Shown here one piece after another: positions 25,857 through 36,004 of a stretch of DNA of 64,000 nucleotides. Position 1 is the stretch's first letter. Every line of letters starts with the position of its first letter. The notes beneath the pieces are model-generated. The model saw only the letters and a list, made by a program, of their open reading frames with translations. It searched no databases and was not told where the DNA came from. The translations under genes and the position numbers were made by a program. This stretch comes from Aerococcus sp. (GTDB lineage: Bacteria; Bacillota; Bacilli; Lactobacillales; Aerococcaceae), in assembly GCA_022768285.1 (NCBI GenBank), contig JALEMJ010000009.1:62001-126000 (forward strand), written 5' to 3'.

Positions 25857-27979
25857 AGAAATCTCAACACATGCGGGATAATCGTAAGCAAGTGATTCGC
25901 GTGCTGGCGATTATCTCTATTTTCGTGATGCTCGTTTTTCTCGGGCGTTTTTTCTATATTATGGTCGTCGGTCGTGCGAATGGCTACGACCTAGTGGAGC
26001 GAGCATCCGAGCGAACCGTAGTAGATAATATTCTACCGGCGAAACGCGGTACTATTTATGATATTGGTGGCGAACCCCTTGCAATGGATGCAACGTCTTA
26101 CACACTGCAGGCTACCCTGACGACAGAATGGTCGGACAAGGGCGCACCACCGATTCACGTACCACCTGAAAAAAAGGAAGAAACTGCCGAAAAATTGAGT
26201 AAACACATCAATATGAGTAAGCAGGAAATCCTCGATCGCCTCAATACGAAAGATGCGAAGCAGGTGGAGTTCGGGGATGCCGGTAAGAATCTCACTTATG
26301 CGGAAATGTCAGCAATTAAGAATGAAAAATTACAAGGAATTGATTTTTCCGAACAGCCGGCGCGCCTGTACCCGAATGGTAAATTTGCCTCCCACCTTTT
26401 AGGCTACGCTAATTACAGTGGTGATGAAGAAGACGGCCATAATCGTTTAGTTGGTCAGATGGGCATCGAAAAAGCGCTGAATCAGATGCTTACCGGCAAG
26501 GACGGTATTCGTCTGCCTGGTGGCGTAACTGGCGGGGAGGATAAGACCCAACAGGCACCAGTTGACGGGCGGGATGTCTACACCACGATCGATTCGCGTT
26601 TACAGTCTTATTTAGAAACATTGGTCGATCAATTAGAAGAAAATTCGGATCTGAAAGATCTCACAGCTATGATGGTTGAGCCATCGACAGGAAAAATTAT
26701 GGCTGCGACACAGCGGCCGACGTTTAATCCGCAGACACGTGAAGGGTTGGATGGTATGTGGCAGAATTTGCTCGTTGAAAAATCCTTTGAGCCGGGGTCG
26801 ACCATGAAAGTATTTACGGTCGCAGCTGCGATTCAGGAGGGGGTATTCAACCCAGAGGCCATGTATCAATCTGGGGCGATCGATGTAGACGGGACCACTA
26901 TTCGTGACTATAACCTCGTTGGCTGGGGAAAAATTTCAGAACTGGATGGCTTAGCGCATTCGAGTAACGTCTTGATGGTACAATTAGTCCAGAAAATGGG
27001 CTATGAGAAGTGGAAGAACTACATGTTGGAATTCGGTTTAACCCAAACACCGCAATCTGGATTAGCGAATGAAGATAATGGGTACATGACATATGGGACA
27101 AACGTCGAACGTGTGAATACTGGCTTTGGTCAGGGTATACGTGTTACACCATGGCAATTAATGCAGGGCTTTACAGCAATTGCGAACGGTGGCAAGATGA
27201 TGCGTTTGCATTATGTCGATCGGTACCAGGATGCGGACAGTGAGATCAAATTCCAAAAACCAGAAGAAATCAGTAGCCCGATCTCGCCGGAAACGGCTGA
27301 ACTCACCTTGAAGTATTTGACCACTGTTGTCAGCAAAGAATTTGGCAGTGGACGTGTCTTCAATATCCCAGATACTCAGATTTCAGCTAAAACAGGAACG
27401 GCAGAGATTTACGATGAAACGCAGGGGACCTATCTACCGGATGAGCACATCTACTCCGTAGTCGGTTTTGCGCCTACCGATCATCCGCGTTTTATTTTTT
27501 ATATTTCGACGCGGGGTATGCATTATCGTGATGGCAAAGATCCGCATACGCAGATTGCGGACGTGTTTGTGCCTTTCGTGACACGCGCCTTAGAGTATAC
27601 CAAACTAGAGACACAGAATAACCAATCAAAAATTACAGTACCGAATGCTACCGACATGGAAACGGCGCAGGCCGAACAAACGGTAGCTAATAGCGAAGGC
27701 TTGCGTAGCACCACTATCGGTTCAGGAGATACTGTCGTCGCGCAGTACCCACAAGCGAATACATCATTAGCGAGTGGCTCTACTGTCTATCTGAAGACTA
27801 GCGGGCGACTAACGATGCCTGATTTTTCGGAAATGTCACGTTCCGATGCTGAAAATCTCGCACGTATGCTGGGCTTACAGGTAGCGTTTGAAGGCGACGG
27901 AACCGTCAACAGTCAGGATATTGCGCCTGGTGCGCCTATTAAAGAAAATGATCACGTCACATTTCAACTCACACAGTAG
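25853..27979 (+). CDS. pbp2x: Penicillin-binding protein 2X-type transpeptidase
   Basis: 708 residues. One N-terminal membrane helix (about 15-38), PBP dimer domain, transpeptidase domain with S316-T-M-K319, S370-S-N372 and K513-T-G, then two PASTA domains (about 585-708). All catalytic motifs are intact. Septal class B PBP, the partner of FtsW, which is not encoded in this cluster. Confidence 0.96.
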   Translation: MKKSQHMRDNRKQVIRVLAIISIFVMLVFLGRFFYIMVVGRANGYDLVERASERTVVDNILPAKRGTIYDIGGEPLAMDATSYTLQATLTTEWSDKGAPPIHVPPEKKEETAEKLSKHINMSKQEILDRLNTKDAKQVEFGDAGKNLTYAEMSAIKNEKLQGIDFSEQPARLYPNGKFASHLLGYANYSGDEEDGHNRLVGQMGIEKALNQMLTGKDGIRLPGGVTGGEDKTQQAPVDGRDVYTTIDSRLQSYLETLVDQLEENSDLKDLTAMMVEPSTGKIMAATQRPTFNPQTREGLDGMWQNLLVEKSFEPGSTMKVFTVAAAIQEGVFNPEAMYQSGAIDVDGTTIRDYNLVGWGKISELDGLAHSSNVLMVQLVQKMGYEKWKNYMLEFGLTQTPQSGLANEDNGYMTYGTNVERVNTGFGQGIRVTPWQLMQGFTAIANGGKMMRLHYVDRYQDADSEIKFQKPEEISSPISPETAELTLKYLTTVVSKEFGSGRVFNIPDTQISAKTGTAEIYDETQGTYLPDEHIYSVVGFAPTDHPRFIFYISTRGMHYRDGKDPHTQIADVFVPFVTRALEYTKLETQNNQSKITVPNATDMETAQAEQTVANSEGLRSTTIGSGDTVVAQYPQANTSLASGSTVYLKTSGRLTMPDFSEMSRSDAENLARMLGLQVAFEGDGTVNSQDIAPGAPIKENDHVTFQLTQ

Positions 27980-27997
27980 AAAGGAATTGTTAAACAG

Positions 27998-28957
27998 ATG
28001 ATCCCCTTGTTAATCAGTGCAGTCCTCACTGCGATTGGCCTGCCATTTTTTATCCGCTTTATGCATAAACGCCAATTTGGACAGGAAATTTTAGCGATCG
28101 GTCCAAAGTGGCACGAGCAGAAGAGCGGGACTCCAACCATGGGTGGCACTGTATTCATCGTCGTTGCCGTGGTTGTGTCGTTGCTTGCAGGAATGTGGTG
28201 GACACAAACCACAGCTGATTATAAGCAGTTACTGACCGCATTGTTTGGCTTGCTGGGATTTGCGATTATCGGTTTCTTAGATGACGGCTTAAAAATTTTT
28301 CGCCATCGCAATGAAGGATTGACTTCTGGACAGAAATTTTCATTGCAGTTAGTGCTGAGCACAGTTATTGCATTGGTAGCTGTATTGTCTGGACAAGTGA
28401 CCACTTTGAATTTACCGTTCAACATCACCTTCCAATCGACTTTGATTATTGTGCTATTTACAATTATATGGTTGACGGGCTACTCCAATGCCTTTAACTT
28501 AACAGACGGCATTGATGGGTTAGCTGCAGGGAATGGGATTATTAGTCTGCTCGGCTACTACTTCATTGCGCGTGCACAAGATGCGCAAGGTATCGCGCTC
28601 TTTTGTTTAGTATTGGTGGGCGGATTAATCGGTTTTCTCTTATTCAATCGCAAACCGGCTAGTATTTTTATGGGGGATGTCGGTTCATTAGCGATCGGTG
28701 GCGTGCTTGCAATTATCAGTTTATTGCTCAACCATCCGCTAACTCTACTGTTCATCGGAATTGTATATGCACTGGAAACAGCAAGTGTTATGATTCAGGT
28801 GACAGTATTTAAGCGCACAGGCCATCGTGTATTCAAGATGACACCTATCCACCATCACTTTGAAATGAGTGGTTGGTCGGAATGGCGAATCGATATCGTG
28901 TTCTGGTTAGTAACGCTAGTATCAACAATAATTACAGTATTGTGGGTAACACAATAG
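27998..28957 (+). CDS. mraY: Phospho-N-acetylmuramoyl-pentapeptide transferase
   Basis: 319 residues with about ten membrane helices. FLDDGLKIF and the NLTDGIDGLA motif carry the catalytic Asp residues; TPIHHHFE is the conserved late loop. Makes lipid I from UDP-MurNAc-pentapeptide and undecaprenyl phosphate. Confidence 0.97.
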   Translation: MIPLLISAVLTAIGLPFFIRFMHKRQFGQEILAIGPKWHEQKSGTPTMGGTVFIVVAVVVSLLAGMWWTQTTADYKQLLTALFGLLGFAIIGFLDDGLKIFRHRNEGLTSGQKFSLQLVLSTVIALVAVLSGQVTTLNLPFNITFQSTLIIVLFTIIWLTGYSNAFNLTDGIDGLAAGNGIISLLGYYFIARAQDAQGIALFCLVLVGGLIGFLLFNRKPASIFMGDVGSLAIGGVLAIISLLLNHPLTLLFIGIVYALETASVMIQVTVFKRTGHRVFKMTPIHHHFEMSGWSEWRIDIVFWLVTLVSTIITVLWVTQ

Positions 28958-28970
28958 GGAGGCTTCAATA

Positions 28971-30374
28971 GTGACAGTAACAATAGATCCAGCAACACTA
29001 AGTGAGCGGACGGTACTTCTGCTCGGACTCGGGAAGAGCGGCCAGAGTACACTTAAGCATCTCGCACCGCAAGTGAAACAGTTTTTAGTCTATGAAGATG
29101 AAGCATCCTCACGAGATGAGGAACTTGCACAGTATTTTGAGCGCTATGCGGTGCGCTACTATACAAAAGATGCGTTTTCCGATCAGCTGTTAGAAACAGT
29201 TGATCTCATAGTGAAGACGCCTGGCATAACGTATGATCATCCAGTGATTGTTGCAGCAGCCGCGCAGGATTTGCCAGTTGTTACTGATGTGGAAGTTGCT
29301 GGGGTACTTACTGAAGCTTCGATTGTGGGCATTACAGGTTCAAATGGGAAAACGACCACAACATCGTTAACCTATGAGATTTTCAAACAGGGATACTCCA
29401 ATGGCGAAGTCTTTTTAGGTGGGAATATCGGTGTGCCAGTTTTTGATACGGCGCTCGATGCCAAAGTCAATGATCAACTCGTTTGGGAGCTATCGAGTTT
29501 CCAACTGCAGGGCACACAAGAATTTCGGCCACAAATCGCTGCTATTTTGAATATTTACCCGACGCACTTGGACTACCACGGGTCGATGGCTGCCTATATC
29601 GCTGCGAAATGGCATGTTACTGCCAATCAAACTGCCGATGATTATCTCATTCTCAACGCCGATCAACCAGAATTATGGACTAAGCGCCAAGAGACAGCAG
29701 CTACTGTTGTACCGGTGACCATGACACAGGACATTTATGACGGTGCCTGGTATGATGAGCAGGAGCAACAACTTATGTGGCGTGATGAAGTGATTATGAC
29801 ACGTGAGGAACTGCGCTTGCCCGGGGACCATAATGTTCAAAATGCACTCAATGCGATCGCAATCGCAAAATGTGCTGGTATTGATAACGAAGCTATCGTC
29901 AACGTTCTCCAGACATTTACCAGTGTCAAACATCGCATTCAGTTTGTGAGTGAGATCAATGACCGCAAATTCTATAACGACTCGAAAGCGACGAATGATG
30001 AAGCAACATTGACAGCATTAAACAGTTTCAATACGCCAACTGTGTGGATTGCCGGGGGATTAGAACGGCATATTCCGATTGATGATTTATTACCGGCACT
30101 GTCTCATGTGAAATCACTTGTGACAACGGGTGAAACGAGTGAGAAGTTCGCTGAATTAGCCGCTAAAGCTGGCATTTCCATTGCTGGTCACGGGGAGTGG
30201 ATTGAAGATGCCGTTTCTATAGCCTATTCGCACAGTGAGCCTGGCGATACGATTCTCTTTTCTCCAGCGAGCGCAAGTTGGGACCAATATCCTAATTTTG
30301 AAGTGCGTGGTGATCGCTTTATCCAAGCGGTTTTGGACTTATCAGCGCGTGAAGGAGGAGCGACATGCGATTAA
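28971..30374 (+). CDS. murD: UDP-MurNAc-L-alanine:D-glutamate ligase
   Basis: 467 residues. GITGSNGKTTT is the ATP site (about 121-131); the ELSSFQL and HRIQF segments are MurD-specific. Cytosolic addition of D-Glu to the peptidoglycan precursor. GTG start with AGGGAGGC; overlaps murG by ten bases. Confidence 0.96.
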   Translation: MTVTIDPATLSERTVLLLGLGKSGQSTLKHLAPQVKQFLVYEDEASSRDEELAQYFERYAVRYYTKDAFSDQLLETVDLIVKTPGITYDHPVIVAAAAQDLPVVTDVEVAGVLTEASIVGITGSNGKTTTTSLTYEIFKQGYSNGEVFLGGNIGVPVFDTALDAKVNDQLVWELSSFQLQGTQEFRPQIAAILNIYPTHLDYHGSMAAYIAAKWHVTANQTADDYLILNADQPELWTKRQETAATVVPVTMTQDIYDGAWYDEQEQQLMWRDEVIMTREELRLPGDHNVQNALNAIAIAKCAGIDNEAIVNVLQTFTSVKHRIQFVSEINDRKFYNDSKATNDEATLTALNSFNTPTVWIAGGLERHIPIDDLLPALSHVKSLVTTGETSEKFAELAAKAGISIAGHGEWIEDAVSIAYSHSEPGDTILFSPASASWDQYPNFEVRGDRFIQAVLDLSAREGGATCD

Positions 30375-31468
30375 TTTTTTCCGGTGGCGGTACGGGTGGC
30401 CATATCTATCCCTCACTCGCATTGATCAATCGAATTAAACGTCAGGATCCTAAAGCAGAAATTTTGTATGTTGGCACGGAGAAGGGATTAGAAGCGACAC
30501 TCGTGCCTAAAGCAGGTATCCCTTTCCAAACGATTCGCATTCAAGGCATTAAACGGTCGTTGTCACTGGACAATGTGCGCACTGTCTGGTACATGTTGTC
30601 GAGTGTACAAAAAGCTAAACAGATGATCGCAGACTTTAAGCCTGATGCGGTGATTGGAACAGGGGGCTATGTGTGTGCACCTGTCCTCTACGCAGCATCG
30701 CGAATGGGAATTCCTACGATCATTCATGAACAGAACAGTATCGCTGGGTTAACTAATAAGTTTCTCGCACGGTATGTCGATCGCATCGCTATTAGCTTCG
30801 AGAGCGTGGCCAATGATTTTAAGAATTACGAGAATAAGGTTGTATACACTGGTAATCCGCGTGCTCAGGAAGTCGTTTCTATTGAGAAAAAAGCCGATTT
30901 AGCCGTGTATGGCCTTTCCAATGATTTACCGACCTTGTTGGTATTTGGTGGGTCGCGCGGGGCACAGCGTATCAATGAGGTGATTATGTCGCTTCTCGCG
31001 CAGCTGGAACAAGCGCCGTTCCAGACGTTGATTGCGACGGGAGATATCTACTATAAAGAATTTACCGAACAGTACCCGCAAATCGCGATGTACAACCACG
31101 TCAAACTCACACCGTACATTGACAATATGCCGGAAGTATTGAATGCGGTGGATTGCGTCATTGCCCGCAGTGGTGCGACAACTTTGACGGAATTAACGGC
31201 ATTGGGTAAACCGAGTATTTTGATTCCAAGTCCAAATGTGACCCATAATCATCAGCAGCGTAATGCTGAGAGCTTGGTTGTTAAACGAGCAGCGGAAATG
31301 ATTGTGGAATCGGATCTGAATGAAGAACAATTAATGGCTAAAATCACCAAGTTAATGACAGATGATGCCTATCGCGAGGCAATGGGTCAAAGTGCAGCAC
31401 AGATGGGCGTTCCCGATGCGGCAGACAGATTATTGCATGTTGTAAGCGACGTGATGACAAGTAAATAG
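30365..31468 (+). CDS. murG: Lipid II synthase MurG
   Basis: 367 residues. G-loop SGGGTGGHIYP (7-17), second GGYVCAP, and the donor-site SGATTLTELTALGKPSILIP. Peripheral membrane GT28 enzyme that adds GlcNAc to lipid I. ATG within the murD end, AAGGAGGA upstream. Confidence 0.97.
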   Translation: MRLIFSGGGTGGHIYPSLALINRIKRQDPKAEILYVGTEKGLEATLVPKAGIPFQTIRIQGIKRSLSLDNVRTVWYMLSSVQKAKQMIADFKPDAVIGTGGYVCAPVLYAASRMGIPTIIHEQNSIAGLTNKFLARYVDRIAISFESVANDFKNYENKVVYTGNPRAQEVVSIEKKADLAVYGLSNDLPTLLVFGGSRGAQRINEVIMSLLAQLEQAPFQTLIATGDIYYKEFTEQYPQIAMYNHVKLTPYIDNMPEVLNAVDCVIARSGATTLTELTALGKPSILIPSPNVTHNHQQRNAESLVVKRAAEMIVESDLNEEQLMAKITKLMTDDAYREAMGQSAAQMGVPDAADRLLHVVSDVMTSK

Positions 31469-31503
31469 ATGAATACTAGCGCTTGAGAAAGGAGGCGGCG
31501 TGA

Positions 31504-32787
31504 GTGGTTGATTGGAATAGAGAAGCTAAACGATACCAGCGGCGACAGGCACAGCAAACGGATAATCCTGACCAACCAGCGAAAACAGGAAAGGCACAGC
31601 GAACATCGCACACTCGGCGTCGTCCCGAGCCAGTAAAGAACGTGCAAAATACGTCTAATTCAGCCTCGGCCCGCCTTCATGCACAGCTCGATAGTCTCGA
31701 TGCGAAAGAGCGAAAGGCACGGCAGCGAAAAGTTAGCCAGCAGCAATCTACTAAGCAAGCTAGGCGACAGCGATCAGCACAATCAGTTGCAAATCGTACG
31801 CAACCGAGGGCACAACAGCGAAAAAATTCGTCCCAGTCCCCACAAGTAAAACAGACACGGTCCACCCGCCACTTTTCGAAAGCAATGGCGGGCTACTTGC
31901 TACTTTTTATAGCTACTGGTATCGTGTTCGCACTCTGGTCATCACCACTCAGCCGACTCTCAGAATTGGCGGTCGATGGCAATCAACTCGTTTCAGCTAA
32001 GACCGTGATAAATGATTCGGGGTTGCATCCTGATATGTCTCTTTTAGATACGATGACCTCAGCACGTGAAGTAAATGATGCGTTGCAAGCGAAACATTCC
32101 AATATCAAAAATGCGCGTTTAGAACGCAATGGACGCAAAGTCACTGTCGAAGTACAGGAATATCAACCAGTCGCTAAAGCGTATATCAATGGGAAGTTAT
32201 ACCCTGTATTTGAGAATCAGAAAGTGTTAGCAATCGATGCCAAGGCGTACTTGAAGAAGCTACCATTACTCGAATCATTTGCGAACGGTCAAGTCGAGCG
32301 ATTAGCCGAAGCACTGATGAAAGTGCCAGAAGATGTGCGAACAAAAATCAAGCGAGTGACCAATATTGAGGATAAAACACACCCGGATCGCATTGCTTTA
32401 GAGATGAGTGATGGGAATATTATTATCGGGGGAATTGATCATTTTGCGCAACGCTTAGGGTATTATCCAAATGTTCTCAAGGAACTTCACGGTGAGACGG
32501 GACTCATTGATATGGAAGTGGGCATTTATTATGAACCGCTCACGCCGTTAAATAATCCGTATGCGACCGACGAGGAAAAAGAAGCCTATCAAAAGCAGAT
32601 CCCACCAACCCTACCTGAAAATAATAGTAATGAAGAAAGTACAGAAACGACGTCAACCGTGACTGCTGATGGGGCGAATGATGATGCATCGGCGAATGGC
32701 GCTGCTGATAGCGATACAACACAGGATCAGCTAACGTCATCAGAAAACACTTCACAGCCAGCCGAGGCCTCTGAGAATCTTCAATAA
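31504..32787 (+). CDS. divIB: Division protein DivIB/FtsQ with long charged tails
   Basis: 427 residues. About 125 basic, Gln/Ser/Arg-rich cytosolic residues, one membrane helix (about 127-147), a POTRA domain (about 152-222) and a DivIB beta domain to about 350, then an acidic Ser/Thr-rich tail of about 75 residues. Outer-face divisome protein. The GTG start is spaced eight bases from AAAGGAGG. Both tails are low-complexity and unusually long compared with Bacillus DivIB, though Gram-positive cocci often have them. Confidence 0.93.
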   Translation: MVDWNREAKRYQRRQAQQTDNPDQPAKTGKAQRTSHTRRRPEPVKNVQNTSNSASARLHAQLDSLDAKERKARQRKVSQQQSTKQARRQRSAQSVANRTQPRAQQRKNSSQSPQVKQTRSTRHFSKAMAGYLLLFIATGIVFALWSSPLSRLSELAVDGNQLVSAKTVINDSGLHPDMSLLDTMTSAREVNDALQAKHSNIKNARLERNGRKVTVEVQEYQPVAKAYINGKLYPVFENQKVLAIDAKAYLKKLPLLESFANGQVERLAEALMKVPEDVRTKIKRVTNIEDKTHPDRIALEMSDGNIIIGGIDHFAQRLGYYPNVLKELHGETGLIDMEVGIYYEPLTPLNNPYATDEEKEAYQKQIPPTLPENNSNEESTETTSTVTADGANDDASANGAADSDTTQDQLTSSENTSQPAEASENLQ

Positions 32788-32824
32788 TTAGCGAAAAAAT
32801 TTTTTAATAGTCAGAGGGTTATGC

Positions 32825-32850
32825 TAAAATACAATTAATATGGATATAAT
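32825..32850 (+). promoter_or_regulatory. Promoter region of ftsAZ
   Basis: Two -10-like elements in the 92-base gap: extended TGCTAAAAT (TAAAAT at 32825-32830) and TATAAT (32845-32850). -35 boxes are weak. Suggests ftsAZ transcription independent of the upstream mur genes. Confidence 0.5.
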
Positions 32851-32879
32851 TATAGACTGAAAAATGGAGGTTTCAATTT

Positions 32880-34262
32880 ATGAGTCAATCACAGACTTAT
32901 GTCGGACTGGATATTGGAACCACTTCTGTTAAAGTTGTTGTTGCTGAATATGCCAATCAACGATTAAACGTGATCGGTACAGGCAGTGAACGTTCAGATG
33001 GCCTTAATCGCGGCGTGATTGTTGATATTGACAAAACTGTCCAAGCAATCACACGTGCTATTCAGGAAGCAGAACAAAAAGCAAATGTAACAATTGACCA
33101 TGTAGTGGTGGGAGTTCCAGGCAATCAGATTAGCATTGAACCGTGCTATGGCATGATTGCTGTGAATAATGAAGATCATGAAATCACTGATAAGGAGATT
33201 CGCGATGTGCTCGCTGCCGCACGTGTACGTTCGATCCCTCAAGATCGTGAAGTGATTTCAATCATTCCAGAAGAATTTGTTGTCGATGGATTTCCGGGTA
33301 TCCAGGATCCTCGTGGAATGACCGGCGTTCGCTTAGAGTTGTACGCTGATATGATTACTGGACCGAAGACGATCATTCATAATATCCGTCTCTGCGTTGA
33401 ACGTGCGGGATTAACAATTTCGAATCTTGTCGTTCAACCGCTTGCCGACGCGAGTATCGCCATGACCGCGGATGAACGTGAAGTGGGAACGATTATGATT
33501 AACATGGGCGGTGGCCAGACGACCGCAAGTGTCATTCATGATAATCAGTTAAAATTCGCTTACGTTGATCAAGAAGGTGGCGTCAATGTCACACGCGATA
33601 TTGCGACGGTATTGAATACTGGCGTCGAGAATGCAGAACGCTTGAAGCGCGAATACGGCTATGCGAAATCTGAGGATACCAGTCCAAAAGAGAGTTTCCC
33701 AGTCGAAATGATCGGCAAACGTGAGGCTGAACAGAGTGACGAACACTATCTTTCTGAGATTATCGAAGCACGTCTTCAACAGACTTTCGAAGCTTTAAAA
33801 GAACCGCTCGATCAAGTTGAGGCTTTTGATCTCCCGGGTGGTTTCATTATTACAGGTGGGGCTAGCTTGTTGCCAGGAACGATGGATCTTGTCGAAGAAG
33901 TTTTTGACCACGAGGCGACACTCTATATTCCTGATCAAGTCGGATTGCGTACGCCTGCGTTTACGACGGCTTACGGGCTAGTCGCGTATGCGTGCCGCAT
34001 GCCTGACATTTACTTAATGACAGAGCAGCCAACAAATGCGACGATACGCACACGTTCGAAAGCCCAAGTATCGGCTAAACCGCGAACGACGCAGTCGACA
34101 TCGCGTGCAGCACAACCACGACAAGAAACGATGGCTTCTGAACCAGCGCAAACAAAACCAGAAAATCTCGAACCAGTGTCACCATCTCCAGAGGCATCAG
34201 ATGAAGAATCTGAAGGCGTTTGGGATCATATCAAACAAATGTTCAATGATATGTTCAGTTAG
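32880..34262 (+). CDS. ftsA: Cell division protein FtsA
   Basis: 460 residues of the actin/Hsp70 superfamily: phosphate 1 LDIGTTSVKV near residue 10, the SHS2-containing 1C domain, and GGASLLPG near 324. A Ser/Thr/Pro/Gln-rich linker (about 385-445) ends in the amphipathic membrane-targeting helix VWDHIKQMFNDMF. Tethers FtsZ to the membrane. TGGAGG before the ATG. Confidence 0.97.
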   Translation: MSQSQTYVGLDIGTTSVKVVVAEYANQRLNVIGTGSERSDGLNRGVIVDIDKTVQAITRAIQEAEQKANVTIDHVVVGVPGNQISIEPCYGMIAVNNEDHEITDKEIRDVLAAARVRSIPQDREVISIIPEEFVVDGFPGIQDPRGMTGVRLELYADMITGPKTIIHNIRLCVERAGLTISNLVVQPLADASIAMTADEREVGTIMINMGGGQTTASVIHDNQLKFAYVDQEGGVNVTRDIATVLNTGVENAERLKREYGYAKSEDTSPKESFPVEMIGKREAEQSDEHYLSEIIEARLQQTFEALKEPLDQVEAFDLPGGFIITGGASLLPGTMDLVEEVFDHEATLYIPDQVGLRTPAFTTAYGLVAYACRMPDIYLMTEQPTNATIRTRSKAQVSAKPRTTQSTSRAAQPRQETMASEPAQTKPENLEPVSPSPEASDEESEGVWDHIKQMFNDMFS

Positions 34263-34290
34263 GGCGTTTAAACTTTTGGGAGGATAATTA

Positions 34291-35586
34291 ATGGATATGG
34301 AATTTGAAAATCAAACAGAAGAATACACGAATGCAGTCATCAAAGTCATCGGTGTTGGTGGCGGAGGTAATAATGCCGTAAATCGTATGATCGATGAGGG
34401 CGTCCGTGGCGTTGAATTTATCGTCGCCAATACGGATACGCAAGCCTTGAACCATTCAAAAGCTGAAACAAAAATTCACCTGGGACCAAAAGTCACTAAA
34501 GGACTCGGTGCAGGCGCACGTCCGGAGGTTGGCCAGAAAGCTGCTGAAGAAAGTGAAGATCAGATCCGTGAAGCTTTAGAAGGTGCGGATTTAGTCTTTG
34601 TCACAGCCGGAATGGGCGGTGGTACAGGAACGGGTGCAGCACCTCTAGTTGCAAGCATCGCTAAGAACGATATCAATGCATTAACTGTCGGCGTTGTTAC
34701 CCGCCCCTTCTCTTTTGAAGGACCTAAACGTGGGAAACAAGCCTATGAAGGTATCGCAAAATTAAAAGAAAACGTCGATACCTTGGTGACGATTGCCAAC
34801 GATCGCCTATTGGAAATCGTTGATAAGAAGACCCCGATGCGTGAAGCATTCGGTGAAGCTGATAATGTATTGCGTCAAGGGGTTCAAGGTATTTCTGACT
34901 TGATTACTTCACCAGGGTTTGTGAACTTGGACTTCGCTGACGTCCGTACCGTAATGGCTGATCAAGGAACCGCATTGATGGGTATCGGCCAAGCAGGTGG
35001 TGAAAATCGTACCGCTGAAGCAACGAAACGTGCGATTTCTTCGCCATTATTGGAAGTTTCCATTGATGGTGCAGAACAGATTCTGTTGAATATTGCCGGT
35101 GGCGAAGATATGACATTGTTTGAAGCACAGGATGCGGCTGATATCGTAGCTGCTGAATCTTCAGATGAAGTGAATATTATCTTTGGTACAACCGTCAATG
35201 AAGAATTAGGCGATGAAGTTGTCGTAACCGTTATTGCTACAGGTATTGACGATGAAAAGAAAGCCAGCAAGTCTCAGCGTCAGGGGAACAGTTCAGCTTT
35301 CCAATCATCAAAAGCAGAACGCAAACCTAAAGCTAGCGGTCGTTACAGCAACGAACCTGATAAATTTGAACGCAAACAGTCTGAAGGCGGCGCTCGTCGC
35401 TACGAGGAACCGCGCCGTCGTCAAGACGATGAATGGCGTCGCCCATCACAGAGCGAAAACTATGATCCTCGTGAGTACGCATCGGAACGCGACAACGATT
35501 ACGACCGTCCGCGCCGTGACTTTGATAATGTCGCTTCCGATGATGAAGTGGATACACCCCCATTCTTCAGAAAACGTCGCCGTTAA
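34291..35586 (+). CDS. ftsZ: Cell division protein FtsZ
   Basis: 431 residues. GTP signature GGGTGTG at 109-115, T7 loop [11 protein letters not shown] near 208. After the globular core (to about 318) comes an Arg/Asp/Glu-rich linker of about 100 residues and the C-terminal peptide [11 protein letters not shown] that binds FtsA and other partners. Forms the Z ring. Strong GGGAGGA site 28 bases after ftsA. Confidence 0.99.
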   Translation: MDMEFENQTEEYTNAVIKVIGVGGGGNNAVNRMIDEGVRGVEFIVANTDTQALNHSKAETKIHLGPKVTKGLGAGARPEVGQKAAEESEDQIREALEGADLVFVTAGMGGGTGTGAAPLVASIAKNDINALTVGVVTRPFSFEGPKRGKQAYEGIAKLKENVDTLVTIANDRLLEIVDKKTPMREAFGEADNVLRQGVQGISDLITSPGFVNLDFADVRTVMADQGTALMGIGQAGGENRTAEATKRAISSPLLEVSIDGAEQILLNIAGGEDMTLFEAQDAADIVAAESSDEVNIIFGTTVNEELGDEVVVTVIATGIDDEKKASKSQRQGNSSAFQSSKAERKPKASGRYSNEPDKFERKQSEGGARRYEEPRRRQDDEWRRPSQSENYDPREYASERDNDYDRPRRDFDNVASDDEVDTPPFFRKRRR

Positions 35587-35655
35587 TCGCTGACGGCAAT
35601 GATTGAATAAGTGTTCGCTAACAGCACTGAAAATCTTTTGAGATAGGAGCATCAT

Positions 35656-35907
35656 ATGCTGTCATTCGTGATCATCGTTCAGCGTCTGATTCACATCTAT
35701 AATATTTTGATCGCTGTTTACGTGTTACTCACGTGGATTCCAGGTGCGCTTCAATCCGGGTTAGGGCGTTTTCTAGCTCGCCTTGTGGAGCCGTATCTTA
35801 ATATTTTTGAACAGTTTATCCCACCTATTTTTGGGATTAGCTTCAGTCCGATGTTTGCGATTCTACTGTTAGAATTAGCATCACAAGGATTGATGGTATT
35901 GGTATAA
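35656..35907 (+). CDS. yggT: YggT-family membrane protein
   Basis: 83 residues with two membrane helices (about 4-26 and 58-80) and the LLTWIPG segment typical of YggT/YlmG. In related genomes ylmE and sepF stand between ftsZ and this gene; both are absent here. ATAGGAGC upstream. Role in division or membrane organisation is only inferred from location. Confidence 0.9.
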   Translation: MLSFVIIVQRLIHIYNILIAVYVLLTWIPGALQSGLGRFLARLVEPYLNIFEQFIPPIFGISFSPMFAILLLELASQGLMVLV

Positions 35908-35940
35908 CAGACGTTTGATTGATGAATTAAACAATTACAC

Positions 35941-35974
35941 AAAGAGAGAATCACTGCTGTGGGTTCTCTCTTTT
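35941..35974 (+). terminator. Terminator after yggT
   Basis: AAAGAGAGAA / TTCTCTCTTT, 10-bp stem with a 13-base loop, then TTTTC. It probably splits ftsAZ-yggT from ylmH-divIVA or attenuates it. Confidence 0.8.
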
Positions 35975-36004
35975 CACATCATTAGGAGTTTGATAATTAA
36001 AACG

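Noticed and set aside
35234..35593. 119-codon plus-strand frame inside ftsZ
   Set aside because: Shifted reading of the Arg/Asp-rich ftsZ linker; repetitive composition only.
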